This document shows, piece by piece, positions 1 to 6,304 of a DNA stretch of 6,498 nucleotides. Source of the DNA: Desulfobacula sp. Lineage in GTDB: Bacteria; Desulfobacterota; Desulfobacteria; Desulfobacterales; Desulfobacteraceae. Both the position numbers and the translations under genes were made by a program. The notes below the pieces were generated by a model that was given only the letters and a program-made list of their open reading frames with translations, made no database searches and was not told the origin of the DNA. How positions within the stretch are numbered: position 1 is the first letter of the stretch; each line of letters begins with the position of its first letter. The stretch covers positions 1 to 6,498 of the forward strand of contig JABIYQ010000462.1 in the NCBI GenBank assembly GCA_018702715.1, in the 5' to 3' direction.

Positions 1-788
1 CCCAGGGTGCTTTTTTTGCTTTTGGTGCCTATGCAAGCTACGTCTTGTTGAATAAGTTCAATGCATACGGTCTTGTTGAGGGGGCTGGTTTACTTTCCAG
101 CATCGGTATTTTTATACTTGCTCTAATTGCATCAGTCATACTTGGACTAATCATTGGCCTTGTATTGGAAAAAATTATTATCAGACGAGTTTATGGTGAT
201 CATCTTAAACAAATTTTGATCACCATGGGGTCAAATATGGTCATGCTGCAGATTTTGATTTTGATTTGGGGCCCGAATGAGGATTTTGTCCCTATACCCG
301 GGGCCTTTGATGGCAGTTTTATGTTAGGTGATATCGTTGTCTCTAAATTTAGAGTGGTGGCGATTATTGTCGGACTGATCGTATTGGCTGCCATTCAATG
401 GGTGATGACCAAGACAAAACTTGGAATTATTGTGAGGGCAGGTGTGGAAAATCCTGAAACGGTTCAGACGATCGGCTATAACATCAACAGGATTTTTACG
501 GGTGTTTTTATTGTGGGTGCGGCCCTGGCTGCCATTGGCGGGTCTATGTTTACCATGTATAAAATGACGGTTTATCCTCATTGTGGTGATGAGTATATGA
601 TTTTTGCGCTAATCGTCGTTATTATCGGGGGGCTGGGTTCCATTACAGGATGTTTTTACGGTGCATTAATGGTGGGTCTTGCATTTAATTACGTGGCGTT
701 TCTGGCGCCGCAGCTGGCCTTGGGTACCAATATTGCGATAATGTTAATTGTTTTACTCATTAAACCCAAAGGTTTGATGGGGAGATAA
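1..788 (+). CDS. livH: Branched-chain amino-acid ABC transporter permease LivH (5' truncated)
   Basis: This is an inner-membrane permease subunit of a LivFGHMK-type importer for branched-chain amino acids or related amides and carboxylates. The reading frame is open from the left edge (first full codon at base 3). It begins with the conserved stretch QGAFFAFGAYASYV, which lies upstream of the TTG at 45, so the true start is outside the window and that TTG is internal. About 261 residues are visible, against roughly 290-300 for a full protein, so only the N-terminal helix region is missing. Visible marks are several long hydrophobic helices, a cytoplasmic loop around bases 417-482 (KLGIIVRAGVENPETVQTIG) that matches the ATPase-contacting loop of this family, the glycine-rich IIGGLGSITG near 621-650, and the typical C-terminal KPKGLMGR ending. 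livM follows after 13 bp, so the two are co-transcribed and probably form the heterodimeric pore. Substrate cannot be read from the permease alone. Confidence 0.93.
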   Translation, partial: QGAFFAFGAYASYVLLNKFNAYGLVEGAGLLSSIGIFILALIASVILGLIIGLVLEKIIIRRVYGDHLKQILITMGSNMVMLQILILIWGPNEDFVPIPGAFDGSFMLGDIVVSKFRVVAIIVGLIVLAAIQWVMTKTKLGIIVRAGVENPETVQTIGYNINRIFTGVFIVGAALAAIGGSMFTMYKMTVYPHCGDEYMIFALIVVIIGGLGSITGCFYGALMVGLAFNYVAFLAPQLALGTNIAIMLIVLLIKPKGLMGR

Positions 789-801
789 AAGGGATTGTAA
801 A

Positions 802-1863
802 ATGACAACAATGACAACACCCATTCAACAGGAACGTTTTTTTGAAAAACAAACCAGATTTACCAGCAAAAGTTTTATGGTTCAGGTGGTATTTTTAATT
901 GTTCTGATTATGGTTCCCCTTGTCCCCTCATTTAAATTCGTTGATATGGTGGCCAAAATATTGATTTATATTTTATTTGTGGCATCCTATGATTTGATTT
1001 TAGGATATACTGGAATCCTTTCTCTGGCCCATGGCATGTTTTTCGGCATTGGAGCCTATTCTTTAGCATTACCTATTTATCACACTTCAAGCGGACCACA
1101 CTATTACCATTTTTTTATTGCCATAATTATCGCGGGTATGCTGAGCTTTATTCTTTCACTGCTTCTGGCCGCTTTTAGTTTACGGGTCCAGGCCATCTTT
1201 TTTGCATTGGTATCATTATGCCTGGCTGAATTTTTTCTCATACTGGGCGACCAATGGCGGGAATTGACTTTGGGTGAAGATGGCGTTTCATTTATGATGC
1301 CGGGTATTTTTGAATCAAGAACAATGACCTATTATATGATTTTGGTTGTCGTTGTTTTCCTTTTTCTTGTTTTGGTTCGCTTCACCCTATCCCCTTTGGG
1401 AAGAGTTTTAAAGGGTATTCGGGACAATGAAGAACGGGTCATTGCTATGGGATATAAATCATTGCGATATAAAATTTATCCCATTGTATTGGGTTCAATT
1501 TTTGCTTCGATTTCCGGAATTTTGTTTGCTGCATGGCTTAGATTTGTAGATCCCTTGACTGTTTTAGGCATTGATACCATGCTTTTTTGTCTCCTTATGG
1601 TGATTATCGGCGGGTTGGGGACAATGTATGGAAGTATTGTCGGAGTCATTATCATTTATCTGGCACAAACCTGGCTTCCAAATATTCTTAAGGCCATTGC
1701 ATCCGTGTTACCCAACCACCCCTTAATAATAGGTCTTACTGAGCGATGGATGTTATATTTTGGTATATTGTTTATCCTTATTATGATTTATTTCCCAAAA
1801 GGGGTTATCGGGACGATCCAGGCCAAGCAAAGAGATAAAAAATTGGCTGCCATGAAACAATAA
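802..1863 (+). CDS. livM: Branched-chain amino-acid ABC transporter permease LivM
   Basis: This is the second membrane subunit of the LivFGHMK-type importer and pairs with LivH. The protein has 353 residues, within the usual range for LivM. The ATG at 802 follows a good ribosome-binding site (AAGGGA at 789-794, 7-nt spacer) placed just after the livH stop. Family marks are GYTGILSLAHGMFFGIGAY at residues 68-86, the EAA-like cytoplasmic loop GRVLKGIRDNEERVIAMGY at 200-218 that contacts the ATPase, IIGGLGTMYGSIVG at 268-281, and the FPKGVIGT ending at 331-338 followed by a basic tail. About eight to ten hydrophobic helices are present, and residues 1-25 form a polar cytoplasmic leader. No livG or livF ATPase gene follows. 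The next gene converges from the other strand, so the ATPases and the periplasmic binding protein must lie upstream of the window or elsewhere. Confidence 0.95.
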   Translation: MTTMTTPIQQERFFEKQTRFTSKSFMVQVVFLIVLIMVPLVPSFKFVDMVAKILIYILFVASYDLILGYTGILSLAHGMFFGIGAYSLALPIYHTSSGPHYYHFFIAIIIAGMLSFILSLLLAAFSLRVQAIFFALVSLCLAEFFLILGDQWRELTLGEDGVSFMMPGIFESRTMTYYMILVVVVFLFLVLVRFTLSPLGRVLKGIRDNEERVIAMGYKSLRYKIYPIVLGSIFASISGILFAAWLRFVDPLTVLGIDTMLFCLLMVIIGGLGTMYGSIVGVIIIYLAQTWLPNILKAIASVLPNHPLIIGLTERWMLYFGILFILIMIYFPKGVIGTIQAKQRDKKLAAMKQ

Positions 1864-1874
1864 TTTGCTATAAA

Positions 1875-1897
1875 GATGTGCCAAAAGGGGGCATATC
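1875..1897. terminator. Candidate bidirectional terminator hairpin between convergent genes
   Basis: An 8-bp stem, GATGTGCC pairing with GGCATATC (one G-T pair), encloses a 7-nt loop. It sits in the 43-bp gap between the livM stop and the stop of the converging hydrolase gene. Read on the minus strand the stem is followed by TTTAT. On the plus strand it is followed by an AT-rich stretch with no clean run of T. The placement is ideal for a shared terminator, but the T-tract is short, so efficiency is uncertain. Confidence 0.45.
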
Positions 1898-1906
1898 CTA
1901 AAGAAT

Positions 1907-2713
1907 TTAAATTTTGGATAATGTTTTAAAAAAAGTTGTTACTTCATTATTAAAAAGTTCTGAAAATTCCATAAAGAAACAATGCCTACCCTTTGGAAAT
2001 ACAGATAGTTTGGAACCGGGTATGAGTTCATTTAGAATGTATGAATTCTGCGGGGGAACCAAAGGGTCATCATCACCAGCCATTATCAGTGTGGGAGCCA
2101 AAATCAAATTGAGTCGCGCGATTGTATCGTGATTCAAACAGGCATTAAATTGTCTCAAAAAAGCATCGGCAGGTTGATAATACCTCATGGATATTTCACT
2201 GAACTCCTGTATTGCCTGGGAATTGTTTTTGACATATCCATCAGAAAAATAAATATCCATGTCTTTTTGAAGGATCTTTTCTGGTGTAAGTCCTTCATTG
2301 GCGGTAAATTTTTCCATTCTTTCAGGAGTCATTAAAACGGCTTTCTCACCACCGCCGCCTGTGCAACCTAAAACCAGGCCCTTTGTCATTTCAGGATAGT
2401 TTATAGCAAACTCCTGGGCAATATATCCTCCCATGGAAATACCCATAATATGGGCACTGCCAATGCCTAATGTCTTCATCAAAGTGGCTGTGTCATCGGC
2501 AAACATTTGAATTGAATAATCCATCACTGGTTTGTCGGAACGCCCTGCACCCCGGTTATCAAATGCTATAACCTTAAAATACCGAGATAGAACCGGTATT
2601 TGATGATACCACCACTCAATATTTCGCCTTAACCCCATGATCATAACAAGGGGGGGCCCCTGCCCATGGATTTCATAATATATACTGCATCCATTTACTT
2701 TTACATTTGGCAT
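1907..2713 (-). CDS. Alpha/beta-fold hydrolase
   Basis: A 268-residue soluble serine hydrolase of the alpha/beta-fold superfamily, in the group that includes 3-oxoadipate enol-lactonases and many small esterases. The nucleophile elbow is GISMGG with Ser93. The acid is Asp216 in GDDDPLVPP (213-221), and the base is His243 in KGRHCFF (241-247). FDNRGAGRSDKP (51-62) is the conserved segment after strand 4. The usual HG oxyanion motif is replaced by MIMGL (24-28), followed by WW at 34-35, a variant common in one branch of the family. There is no signal peptide, so it is cytoplasmic. The ATG is supported by AAGGA at 2720-2724 with a 6-nt spacer, placed just after the stop of the upstream regulator gene. 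The 13-bp gap implies co-transcription with that regulator. The substrate is unknown: a carboxylic ester, lactone or thioester is possible, and the neighbouring hydroxybutyrate-dehydrogenase-like gene suggests a hydroxyacid ester only by association. Confidence 0.9.
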   Translation of the reverse strand: MPNVKVNGCSIYYEIHGQGPPLVMIMGLRRNIEWWYHQIPVLSRYFKVIAFDNRGAGRSDKPVMDYSIQMFADDTATLMKTLGIGSAHIMGISMGGYIAQEFAINYPEMTKGLVLGCTGGGGEKAVLMTPERMEKFTANEGLTPEKILQKDMDIYFSDGYVKNNSQAIQEFSEISMRYYQPADAFLRQFNACLNHDTIARLNLILAPTLIMAGDDDPLVPPQNSYILNELIPGSKLSVFPKGRHCFFMEFSELFNNEVTTFFKTLSKI

Positions 2714-2726
2714 GTCTATTCCTTTT

Positions 2727-4472
2727 TTAGTTTTTTATTCTGTGTTTGGTCATTTTTCGCCAAAGGGTTGTGGGATGAAGATCCAGTTCCCTTGAAGCTT
2801 CGGCAATACTGTCACATCTTGAGACAGTTTCTTTTATTACCTGAGACTCTATTCCTGCAAGAATTTTTTTAAGAGACCCTTGGTGGGAAGTAAACTTTGG
2901 AATACTTCCATCTTTTTTCATGATCTCAGAAGGGAGATCAGCAAGACCTATCTGATTTTCTTCGCACATTATGACCATTCGCTCCACAATATTAACCAAT
3001 TCCCTTACATTCCCAGGAAAATCGTATCCTGCGAGCATGTCCAATGTTTCAGGAGCTAATCTCCTTTTTAGTTTTTTTTGTTTGTTAAATTTTTTAAGAA
3101 TGTTAAGGGTCAGCGGTAGAATATCCTCTTTTCTTTGTCTTAAAGAAGGAATGGAAATGGGAACTACATTCAGCCTGTAATAAAGGTCTTCACGAAAGCT
3201 TCCCTCGCTGATCATTTTTTTAAGATTTCTGCTTGTAGCGGCTATTATATTGACATTAACTTTTGTTGAATGTTGTGAGCCGACTTTTGTAAACGTCTTT
3301 TCTTCGATGACTTCGAGAAGCTTTACCTGCATATCCAGTTTTAACTCACCTATCTCATCTAAAAAGACAGTACCCCCATGGGCGATCTCGATGAGACCTG
3401 CTTTGCCGGATTGTAAAGCTCCTGTAAAGGCGCCTTTTTCATATCCAAATAACTCACTTTCCATCAAAGAATCAGGAATGACCCCACAATTTATTTTTAT
3501 AAACGGATCATCTTTCCGGGGACTCATTTTATGAATGATTCCTGCCAACATACTTTTCCCTACACCGGATTCTCCCAGCAAAAGAACGGAGGTTTCAGCC
3601 CTGGCTACCTTTATCGCTTTTTTTACAACTTGAATCATGGCCTGGCTCTTGATCACCATCTCCTTTAGAGCATGTTCTATGCCATCATACTCCTGCAGAG
3701 TTTGATAGAAACGAGAGTTAATGCGTTTGGTATCCTCCAGCTGTCCTCGAAGCGTATTTAGTTTGGTAATATCCCGCACATTTGTTACCACAAGAAAAAT
3801 TTCATTATTTTCATCAAAAACCGGGGTGCCGGTTACGATAAGTTGTTTGTCACCCTTGATCTGCTGCAAAATGGTTATCGGTTTCTTTTTCTCAAGAACT
3901 TCAAGCGTCACAGAATGGTCAATAACTTTCTCCTCGACAAGTGTATGCATGTTCCGACCAATGAGATCTTTTTTTGAAAGGCCTGTAATCTTCTCATAAG
4001 CACGATTTAAACGAATCGTATTGGCATTGCCATCTGTGATATACAGGCCGTCATAAGACGATTCAAATATGACCTCAAGTTCTCTGTGCAGCCTTTGATA
4101 TCCCTGAAGTTCAGAAATCATGGTTTCATATTCGGAAATATCCTGAAACACAGAAAGCACACCTATAATTTTTCCATCTTTCTCTACAGGACAGCGGTTT
4201 GCGATAATAGTGACATCAGAAACTGTGATTTTCTTTTTAAACTGGGGAATACCTGTCTCTATAATATTTTTTAAATCCGGCCATGCCTCTGGTCGTATTT
4301 TAGCAATATTCTTTCCAATCAAATCCACATCAACGGGGCGCCCGAATATGAGCTTGGCTGCCACATTATAAAAAAGAATTGTCCCTTGATCATTTATTAA
4401 AAGAATACCGTTATTGGAATTATCAAGAATAGTCGGCCAAATTTCGGGCAGGTTCTTTTCTATAATATTCAT
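2727..4472 (-). CDS. Sigma-54-dependent transcriptional activator, PAS-PAS-AAA+-Fis
   Basis: A 581-residue one-component bacterial enhancer-binding protein that would activate sigma-54 RNA polymerase by ATP hydrolysis. Domains in order: PAS at about 12-113; a helical linker; PAS at about 130-235, ending NVRDITKL; a helical signalling linker at 237-262; the AAA+ domain at about 270-500; and a Fis-type helix-turn-helix at about 552-576 (SIAEASREL to TTLWRKM). AAA+ motifs are intact: Walker A GESGVGKS 300-307, the sigma-54-contacting GAFTGA loop 347-352, Walker B TVFLDE 368-373, FREDLYYRLNV 426-436 and PGNVREL 486-492. There is no response-regulator receiver domain, so the signal probably enters through the PAS domains as a ligand or redox cue. 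The ATG is directly preceded by an in-frame stop and has only a weak upstream ribosome-binding site, suggesting low expression. It is co-transcribed with the hydrolase downstream and lies 107 bp after the SDR gene. Likely targets are this cluster or nearby transport genes, but no binding site is proven. Confidence 0.95.
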   Translation of the reverse strand: MNIIEKNLPEIWPTILDNSNNGILLINDQGTILFYNVAAKLIFGRPVDVDLIGKNIAKIRPEAWPDLKNIIETGIPQFKKKITVSDVTIIANRCPVEKDGKIIGVLSVFQDISEYETMISELQGYQRLHRELEVIFESSYDGLYITDGNANTIRLNRAYEKITGLSKKDLIGRNMHTLVEEKVIDHSVTLEVLEKKKPITILQQIKGDKQLIVTGTPVFDENNEIFLVVTNVRDITKLNTLRGQLEDTKRINSRFYQTLQEYDGIEHALKEMVIKSQAMIQVVKKAIKVARAETSVLLLGESGVGKSMLAGIIHKMSPRKDDPFIKINCGVIPDSLMESELFGYEKGAFTGALQSGKAGLIEIAHGGTVFLDEIGELKLDMQVKLLEVIEEKTFTKVGSQHSTKVNVNIIAATSRNLKKMISEGSFREDLYYRLNVVPISIPSLRQRKEDILPLTLNILKKFNKQKKLKRRLAPETLDMLAGYDFPGNVRELVNIVERMVIMCEENQIGLADLPSEIMKKDGSIPKFTSHQGSLKKILAGIESQVIKETVSRCDSIAEASRELDLHPTTLWRKMTKHRIKN

Positions 4473-4579
4473 TTATGTATTGACTCACTTTTTAAATAAT
4501 AAATACTTGCCTCATATTAATGTCGTTGGGCTAATTACAAAAAAACAATGAAATGGGGCCTGTTTAGTTATACCTTTTT
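4473..4579 (-). promoter_or_regulatory. Gap upstream of the activator gene, possible weak promoter
   Basis: This 107-bp AT-rich gap lies between the SDR stop and the activator start, both genes on the minus strand. Reading toward the activator there is a weak sigma-70-like pair: TTTGTA, 16 nt, then TAATAT. No GG-N10-GC pattern of a sigma-54 promoter was found here. A 5-bp AAACA/TGTTT stem followed by T residues lies early in the gap and could slow transcription leaving the SDR gene, but it has no GC core. The activator may therefore have its own weak promoter or be read through from the SDR. Confidence 0.3.
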
Positions 4580-5419
4580 TCAATAGGTGAGCACACAACC
4601 CCCATCAAACAACAGGTCTCCGCCCACCAGATACTTGGCATGTTGTGAAAGCCCAAAAATGATCAAATTTGCCACTTCGATTGGGGTCATCATTTCCTTG
4701 ACACGGGATGTTCCCATCATGACATTTTTAATGACGTCTTCTTTGCTGATACCTCTTTGTTCTGCCTGGGCATCGATCTGTTTATCAGCCAATGGGGTCT
4801 TTACAAATCCCGTGCTCACGGTAAAGGATCTGATCTTTCCTTTTCCTTCGGCTGAAATAGACTGGCTCAATGCTCTGAGTCCGAACTTGGTGATATTGTA
4901 TGCCGGCTTGTTCATGGTGCAGATATGACCGTGGATTGAGGACATATTTGCAATCACCCCTGTTTTGTCCGAACTTTGTTTCATATATGGAATGACAAGC
5001 TTTGATAAAAACAATGGTGCTCTCAGCATCAATCTGTGCATAAGGTCATATTTTTCCATTGGAAAATCTTCAACTGAATTCACATGTTGGATTCCGGCAA
5101 TATTGGCCAGGTATTTAATCTGACCCAGTTTTGAAGCTTCTTTAATGGCATTTTGAATATCATCATCATCACAGAGATCCGTTTTTATAAAAGCCATTTT
5201 CCCGCCATAGTCTCTAGCTGTTTTCTGGGTGATTCTTCCCTCTTCTTCATTAATATCAAGCCCAACAACCATGAGTTGATTTTTAGCGGCGGCAATTGCC
5301 GTTGCCCGGCCTATTCCAGTTCCTGCACCCGTCACGATACAGACATTTTTGGGGGTAAAATTTTTTTCTTTAATAATTAATGTTTCATCCGAATAGATTT
5401 CAGGCTCTTCAATTAACAT
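4580..5419 (-). CDS. SDR-family oxidoreductase, 3-hydroxybutyrate-dehydrogenase-like
   Basis: A 279-residue cytoplasmic NAD(P)-dependent short-chain dehydrogenase, most like (R)-3-hydroxybutyrate dehydrogenase (3-hydroxybutyrate to acetoacetate). The Rossmann motif TGAGTGIG is at 30-37. Asp55 at the end of strand 2 (VVGLDIN) points to NAD rather than NADP. Catalytic residues are Ser161, Tyr174 and Lys178 (YNITK). GIQHV (109-113), FPMEKYD (119-125) and KTPLADKQIDAQAEQRGISKED (207-228) closely follow the 3-hydroxybutyrate dehydrogenase pattern. Aligned by eye, the carboxylate-binding residues of that enzyme appear as Gln111, His163, Lys171 and Gln214. Oddities: NNAG is NIAG (106-109), the tetrad Asn position is Met131, and the usual PG before the substrate loop is TG (203-204). 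About 18 extra residues precede the Rossmann fold. The start is backed by AAAGGA at 5425-5430 with a 5-nt spacer. It is the first gene of a minus-strand cluster with the activator and hydrolase. Acting on another short hydroxyacid or ketoacid remains possible. Confidence 0.9.
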   Translation of the reverse strand: MLIEEPEIYSDETLIIKEKNFTPKNVCIVTGAGTGIGRATAIAAAKNQLMVVGLDINEEEGRITQKTARDYGGKMAFIKTDLCDDDDIQNAIKEASKLGQIKYLANIAGIQHVNSVEDFPMEKYDLMHRLMLRAPLFLSKLVIPYMKQSSDKTGVIANMSSIHGHICTMNKPAYNITKFGLRALSQSISAEGKGKIRSFTVSTGFVKTPLADKQIDAQAEQRGISKEDVIKNVMMGTSRVKEMMTPIEVANLIIFGLSQHAKYLVGGDLLFDGGCVLTY

Positions 5420-5589
5420 ATTTATCCTTTCAAATATCTTTTAAACAAAATTGAAATTTCATAAAATTCCGATGCTATCCCTTTGTTTGACTTTTTCATT
5501 TTATATAGTTAAAAGCAATTTATTTTTATCGACTTTTATTTTTTTCGTCTTATATTCAAAAAAGAATATCAAATCGGACTTAAACCTGA
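5420..5589. promoter_or_regulatory. Divergent promoter region between SDR and ferric-reductase-like gene
   Basis: This 170-bp, very AT-rich region lies between divergent starts. For the plus strand the best sigma-70-like pair is TTGACT at 5487-5492 and TAAAAG at 5510-5515, with a 17-nt spacer. For the minus strand (SDR) a TATAAA (plus-strand 5500-5505) could serve as a -10, but no good -35 is seen. A perfect 10-bp palindrome, TGAAATTTCA, lies at 5452-5461, 33 bp upstream of the SDR start, and an ATATTC/GAATAT inverted repeat lies at 5552-5569. No sigma-54 -24/-12 pattern was found on either strand. Because the base composition is so skewed, the individual promoter calls are weak; that the region holds divergent promoters is likely from its position. 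Confidence 0.45.
5552..5569. repeat. Inverted repeat ATATTC-A6-GAATAT, possible operator
   Basis: Perfect 6-bp arms are separated by six A residues, ending 20 bp before the start codon of the ferric-reductase-like gene. Spacing and symmetry suit a dimeric repressor covering the start of the transcript. It does not resemble a Fur box. In AT-rich DNA such a repeat can arise by chance. Confidence 0.3.
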
Positions 5590-6225
5590 ATGAAAAGCGA
5601 ATCCACAAATCCAATGAAAAACACTGGTTTTTTAAAATTTGTCTGTCTGCTTATTTTTGCAGTGATTATTTTTGCTGCCTGCACAATCCCTTTCTATTTT
5701 GAATCCCCCTCCATTTATTACAAAACCGGTATTGACAAACTCATGCTCAGGACAGGGAAAATTTTAGGTATTATTACTGCTGTACTCTTGCTTTTTCAAC
5801 CGGTTTTCATCGGAAGATTTGCGAAATTAGATAAAATTTTCACCTTAAAAAAACTATTCCAATTTCACAAAACAAACGGCCTTGTACTCTTGACCTCGGC
5901 CATCATTCACCCCATTCTTATTCTTGGGGCAGATCACTTTGTATTCTTTTCTTTTGAATCCAGGTACTGGCCAGAATTTATTGGAATTTTTCTTTTACTA
6001 TTATTGATCCCCTTTGTTGTCATATCCTTTTTTCAAAAAAAACTGGGCTTAAATTACAAAACCTGGAAAATGCTTCATAAAATAATTGCACCCATTATTC
6101 TTATACTGATGTTTATCCACGTAACGAATGTAAGTCGTTCTTTTGAATCAGGGCTGCCTTTTTACCTGTTATGTGGTGCAGGGTTGATCACGATTTTTTT
6201 ATTTGTCAGAAAAGCCCTTTCTTAA
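5590..6225 (+). CDS. Ferric-reductase-like transmembrane diheme protein
   Basis: A 211-residue membrane protein matching the ferric-reductase-like transmembrane domain (the FRD/NOX/YedZ-type heme b fold). Six hydrophobic segments lie at about 13-35, 52-73, 95-113, 129-149, 163-180 and 188-206. Two histidine pairs with identical 14-residue offset, His93/His107 and His163/His177, sit in segments 3 and 5. This is the arrangement that binds two b-type hemes stacked across the membrane. His115 is an extra histidine. There is no C-terminal FAD or NAD(P)H domain, so it would pass electrons between separate partners. Candidates include quinone, an unlinked flavoprotein or a periplasmic acceptor. The ATG at 5590 directly follows an in-frame stop and has no clear ribosome-binding site. 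Met9 (5614) is an equally possible start and also lacks one. It is transcribed alone, divergent from the SDR, and no partner gene is visible. Iron reduction is one possible role; the sequence does not settle it. Confidence 0.85.
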   Translation: MKSESTNPMKNTGFLKFVCLLIFAVIIFAACTIPFYFESPSIYYKTGIDKLMLRTGKILGIITAVLLLFQPVFIGRFAKLDKIFTLKKLFQFHKTNGLVLLTSAIIHPILILGADHFVFFSFESRYWPEFIGIFLLLLLIPFVVISFFQKKLGLNYKTWKMLHKIIAPIILILMFIHVTNVSRSFESGLPFYLLCGAGLITIFLFVRKALS

Positions 6226-6304
6226 AAGCATGCATGTATTATACAACACAATGAGCCCATTTTAAAATTTCTGTCCTGATGGGTTTGTGAAAAAAAGTCA
6301 GGCA
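6226..6304. other. Convergent gap without a clear terminator
   Basis: These 79 bp separate the ferric-reductase-like gene from the dctM stop. Only short symmetries are present (GCATGCATG near 6230, and a CCTGA/TCAGG pair at about 6277-6303), with no stem followed by a T-run. No gene fits here. Confidence 0.5.

Noticed and set aside
45..47. TTG as the start codon of the first gene
   Set aside because: The frame is open to the left edge and the 14 upstream codons encode conserved LivH sequence, so the TTG is internal.
723..736. GG-N10-GC pattern upstream of livM, resembling a sigma-54 promoter
   Set aside because: The -24 half matches poorly (GGGTAC) and the site lies in livH coding sequence; the tight livH-livM spacing already explains livM expression.
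2452..2466. GG-N10-GC pattern on the plus strand inside the hydrolase gene
   Set aside because: Only the GG/GC core fits and the -12 half is poor; it lies in conserved coding sequence around the nucleophile elbow.
3250..3999. Plus-strand open frames opposite the activator gene
   Set aside because: They are antisense shadows of a strongly conserved PAS-AAA+ coding region and show no recognisable protein features.
4530..4565. AAACA/TGTTT stem followed by T residues after the SDR stop
   Set aside because: The stem is only five AT-rich pairs with no GC core, too weak to call a terminator.
4587..4928. 113-codon plus-strand frame opposite the SDR gene
   Set aside because: It is the antisense shadow of conserved SDR motifs, with no ribosome-binding site or recognisable domain.
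5451..5702. 83-codon plus-strand frame beginning in the divergent region
   Set aside because: It overlaps the start of the diheme protein in another frame, its composition follows the AT-rich spacer, and it resembles no known protein.
6252..6288. AGCCCAT/ATGGGTT inverted repeat as a terminator between the last two genes
   Set aside because: The stem is short with a loop of nearly 20 nt and no T-run follows on either strand.
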